Assembly: GCA_963681505.1 (NCBI GenBank)
Contig: OY811973.1
Location: forward strand, 372,001 to 436,000
Origin: Eunapius fragilis
Taxonomy: Eukaryota; Porifera; Demospongiae; Spongillida; Spongillidae
Reading direction: 5' to 3'
Length of the DNA stretch: 64,000 nucleotides
Translations under genes and position numbers: made by a program
Part shown: one piece after another, positions 63,106 through 64,000 of the stretch
Layout: every line of letters starts with the position of its first letter
Position numbering within the stretch: position 1 is the stretch's first letter
The notes under the pieces: model-generated
The model's input: only the letters and a program-made list of their open reading frames with translations
The model's database searches: none
Told to the model about the DNA's origin: nothing

Positions 63106-63437
63106 GCAATGGAGACGGGAAGGACCCTGTTAATTTAACCTCGAGTTACCTAATCGACGGAATTTGATCATTTCATCTGGTAACCCTCTCAACAGATCAT
63201 GGCTTTGTTGATATAGTCCAACCATAGATACTTTGGTCCAACTCTCCGGACTTCATGACAACCTGCGTGACAGTACGATACGAAACTGTCCGGCCACCTC
63301 CATAAACTGAGTAATGAGTAATTATATGACTGACTTTTGTTTCTTTGTTTCGTTCTCCACCCCCTCCGTGTGTTCTTGTATGGCCTCCTGGAAGTCATAT
63401 TATTTTTATGACGTAATATCCATTATTAACAGTCACT
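63106..63437. other. no gene seen
   Basis: Apparently unique sequence leading into the small frame at 63438. No repeat or exon is recognised. Confidence 0.4.
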
Positions 63438-63644
63438 ATGGATGTGATTGAAATTGCTCGTCTCTTTAAAGAAGCGCTCACTTCGGATGAATTGTTGGAG
63501 GAGGCCTCCGGTGATGATGTGCGTGCGCTCCTTCGCTCCATTTCATCTGGCTTGCGAGCCCTATTGCGTCGTTTGCCACATGGTGTTCCGGACCGCTTAG
63601 AAGTTAGCCGTACATTCCACAGCCGCACATTCCACACCAATTAA
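63438..63644 (+). CDS. possible small hypothetical protein or first exon
   Basis: 68 codons from an ATG in reasonable context (CACTATGG). The product is leucine-rich and amphipathic (MDVIEIARLFKEAL, DDVRALLRSISSGLRALLRR), ending in a duplicated TFHSRTFHTN. It has no recognised domain and no recognised promoter. It could be an exon of a gene or of a transposon, or chance. Confidence 0.25.
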   Translation: MDVIEIARLFKEALTSDELLEEASGDDVRALLRSISSGLRALLRRLPHGVPDRLEVSRTFHSRTFHTN

Positions 63645-63759
63645 CACAAATGAACGGCCGTGCGGCCAATGACGTAATTGATTTTGCCGCTGGCAGGATA
63701 ACAATTACCTAAGAAACGATATTATTTTCGGTACTTATGGGGCGCATTTGAATGTGCTT

Positions 63760-64000
63760 CCATTCTGGGCCTCACCCAGAGGTTGCCTGACGTAGCAAAG
63801 TCTAGCTTATGTAATTGGTTCCTCCCAACTGAGGACCCATGGCTATGTCATCATTACACACATACCTTGAGTAAGTTAGATACTGCTAAACCACCAGGGA
63901 AGCATGGTACTGGTGAGGCTGTGCATTCTGGACCTCACCAAGAGGTTGCCTGACTTGGGAAAGTCTATCTCATGTCACTGGCCCCTCCCACCTGAGGACC
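63760..64000 (+). repeat. start of another tandem or duplicated repeat, period about 163 bp
   Basis: CATTCTGGGCCTCACCCAGA through CTCCCAACTGAGGACC (63761-63837) recurs as CATTCTGGACCTCACCAAGA through CTCCCACCTGAGGACC (63924-64000). The second copy is cut by the window edge. Confidence 0.8.

Overview
This looks like a piece of a metazoan nuclear genome, most likely a marine invertebrate and plausibly a demosponge. Host genes are cut into many short exons with GT-AG introns. The repeats are of types common in sponges, cnidarians and other aquatic invertebrates: Ty3/Gypsy copies, LINE protein tails of the restriction-endonuclease type, hAT-like miniature elements, a Helitron piece and long microsatellites. 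No prokaryotic operon, rRNA or tRNA gene was recognised. The species is not identified.

Layout. 1-4.1 kb is a degenerate satellite of about 185 bp that flips orientation near 1.62 kb. 4.1-7.7 kb holds degenerate minisatellites, a LINE tail, a Ty3 gag scrap and an hAT-type MITE with a target duplication. 9.2-9.8 kb carries the 3' end of a two-finger C2H2 gene on the minus strand. 10.7-14.2 kb is an old, heavily broken Ty3/Gypsy copy whose integrase lies ahead of its reverse transcriptase. 15.4-22.0 kb on the minus strand is the main host gene: 18 exons, all phase-compatible, giving 540 codons of a HOOK-domain coiled-coil protein of CCDC88 (Girdin/Daple) type with a proline-rich tail built partly from duplicated exon modules. 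22-31 kb is repeat-rich, with homopolymer G/C tracts and a 1.5-kb compound satellite containing (TG)n. 31.9-33.9 kb is a truncated LINE followed by about 56 copies of a 19-bp repeat. 34.3-34.8 kb is a nested foldback element.

35.65-36.86 kb on the minus strand holds the last five exons of the DNA polymerase delta catalytic subunit (POLD1), with its cysteine-rich C-terminus and a 4-base excess that shifts the frame. Upstream of it, from 37.97 to 57.19 kb, runs a roughly 19-kb satellite array of 185- and 208-bp monomers in several higher-order repeats. This array shares an 80-bp core with the satellites at 1-4 kb, 34 kb, 35.3 kb and 62.5-63.1 kb. The array abuts a Ty3/Gypsy copy at 57.19-60.33 kb. 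Then come a Helitron zinc-finger fragment, a promoter-like block leading into a proline/alanine-repeat ORF at 61.2 kb, another LINE tail, a 293-bp near-perfect hairpin, and the start of another tandem repeat at the window edge.

The most notable points are the dispersed satellite superfamily with a conserved palindromic box, the interrupted and frame-shifted POLD1 end beside that array, and the many-exon CCDC88-like gene, which no long open frame reveals.
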